From Clostridiaceae bacterium (GTDB taxonomy: Bacteria; Bacillota; Clostridia; Saccharofermentanales; UBA5734): 7,981 nucleotides of DNA. The position numbers and the translations under genes are program-made. The notes under the pieces were generated by a model that saw only the letters and a program-made list of their open reading frames with translations, made no database searches and was not told where the DNA came from. The number at the start of each line of letters is the position of its first letter. Position 1 is the first letter of the stretch. Shown here piece by piece: positions 7,507-7,981 of this stretch. The DNA lies in contig JAAYFZ010000230.1 in NCBI GenBank assembly GCA_012727965.1, positions 1 to 7,981 on the forward strand, given 5' to 3'.

Positions 7507-7981
7507 TCAGCCAGCCAGAGCTGCTGCTCTTTCGTCGACCAGAGCCTGATATTTATCCTTATCGAACTGAACCAGAGTAGCCCAGTCGAAGCCTTCGAGC
7601 TCTTCCTTCAGATCTGTCCAGATCTTCTCAAACTCAGCCTGATCATTTGCGAATACCATCTTCCATGAAGCGTCAACAACCAGAGGTCCGCAGTTGCTTC
7701 TGATCAGAGCGGTATCAGTATCGTCAGGTACCAGATTGACGTTAACGAAAGGAACAACTGTCATGATGTCATTCTTGATTAGATAATCGACAGGATTCTT
7801 AGCGTCAAATCTCTCGCCCCATTCATTGGTTGTCTTGGTCTTGGCTTTTTCAACTTCTGCAGGCCAGTATGTAGCTGAGAAGGTTGTGTTATTGTTTGGG
7901 TTGGTTGCAACACCACCGACCATCCACTGATTGACCTGAAGCATACCGTCAGCGTAGAGACCGCCGCCGAACCCTTCGGGA
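7507..7981 (-). CDS. Sugar ABC transporter extracellular solute-binding protein, C-terminal part
   Basis: The last 157 residues of a binding protein; the frame is open to the right edge, so the gene starts outside the window (the first Met visible, at 7944, is internal). The tail carries features of the LipO/YtcQ-type family of large lipoprotein binding proteins used by Firmicutes for oligosaccharides: LIKNDIMTVVPFVNVNLVPDD, then EFEKIWTDLKEELEGFDWATLVQFDKDKYQALVDERA before the stop. In such proteins this last segment is a helical C-terminal end in which a Trp-rich amphipathic helix precedes 'D/Q-x-x-Y-Q-xxL'. The mature protein would sit on the cell surface, anchored by an N-terminal lipid that is not visible here. 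It is the last gene before the enzyme set, so permease genes, if linked, would be upstream beyond the window. Substrate cannot be read from the sequence; an oligosaccharide is inferred from the enzymes that follow. Confidence 0.85.
   Translation of the reverse strand, partial: PEGFGGGLYADGMLQVNQWMVGGVATNPNNNTTFSATYWPAEVEKAKTKTTNEWGERFDAKNPVDYLIKNDIMTVVPFVNVNLVPDDTDTALIRSNCGPLVVDASWKMVFANDQAEFEKIWTDLKEELEGFDWATLVQFDKDKYQALVDERAAALAG

Noticed and set aside
1..7981. CRISPR array, tRNA, rRNA, insertion sequence, phage or defence genes
   Set aside because: No regularly spaced repeats, no cloverleaf, no transposase or integrase motifs and no terminal repeats were seen; the window is metabolic operon throughout.

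Overview
The window reads almost entirely on the minus strand and looks like part of a carbohydrate-use locus from an anaerobic Firmicute, most likely a Clostridia or Lachnospiraceae-type gut or rumen bacterium. The reasons are a mid-range G+C by eye (not computed), purine-rich Shine-Dalgarno sites (GGAGG, GGAGA, AGAGAGG), tightly spaced glycosidase genes, and a LipO/YtcQ-type sugar-binding protein tail. The taxonomic call is inference; no rRNA or marker gene is present.

In transcription order (right to left) the layout is as follows. (1) The C-terminal 157 residues of an extracellular solute-binding protein of a sugar ABC transporter (7507-7981, cut by the window edge). (2) A 151-nt gap (7356-7506) holding a 10-bp hairpin and an AT-rich inverted repeat. 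(3) A 653-aa right-handed beta-helix protein that I assign as GH120-like beta-xylosidase. (4) A 500-aa GH39 beta-xylosidase. (5) A 734-aa protein of unrecognised family that looks like an alpha/alpha-barrel sugar-active enzyme. (6) A 474-aa GH43 enzyme with a C-terminal CBM6-like beta-sandwich. (7) The first 22 codons of a GH95 enzyme (alpha-L-fucosidase/alpha-L-galactosidase family), cut by the left edge.

Gaps between the enzyme genes are 16, 63, 36 and 77 nt, and no strong terminator lies between them, so they are probably one operon. None of the enzyme starts that are visible carries a signal peptide, and the GH120-like and GH43 proteins are rich in cysteine, so the products should act in the cytoplasm. 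The simplest reading is that oligosaccharides bound by the solute-binding protein are imported whole and trimmed inside the cell: GH95 removes a terminal alpha-L-fucose or L-galactose, GH43 removes arabinofuranose or xylose, GH39 and the GH120-like enzyme cleave beta-xylosides, and the 734-aa protein handles an unknown linkage. A decorated xylan or another xylose-containing hemicellulose side chain is the best substrate guess.

The most interesting items are the unassigned 734-aa protein, the divergent GH120-like protein, and the unusual hairpin plus inverted repeat between the transporter gene and the enzymes.
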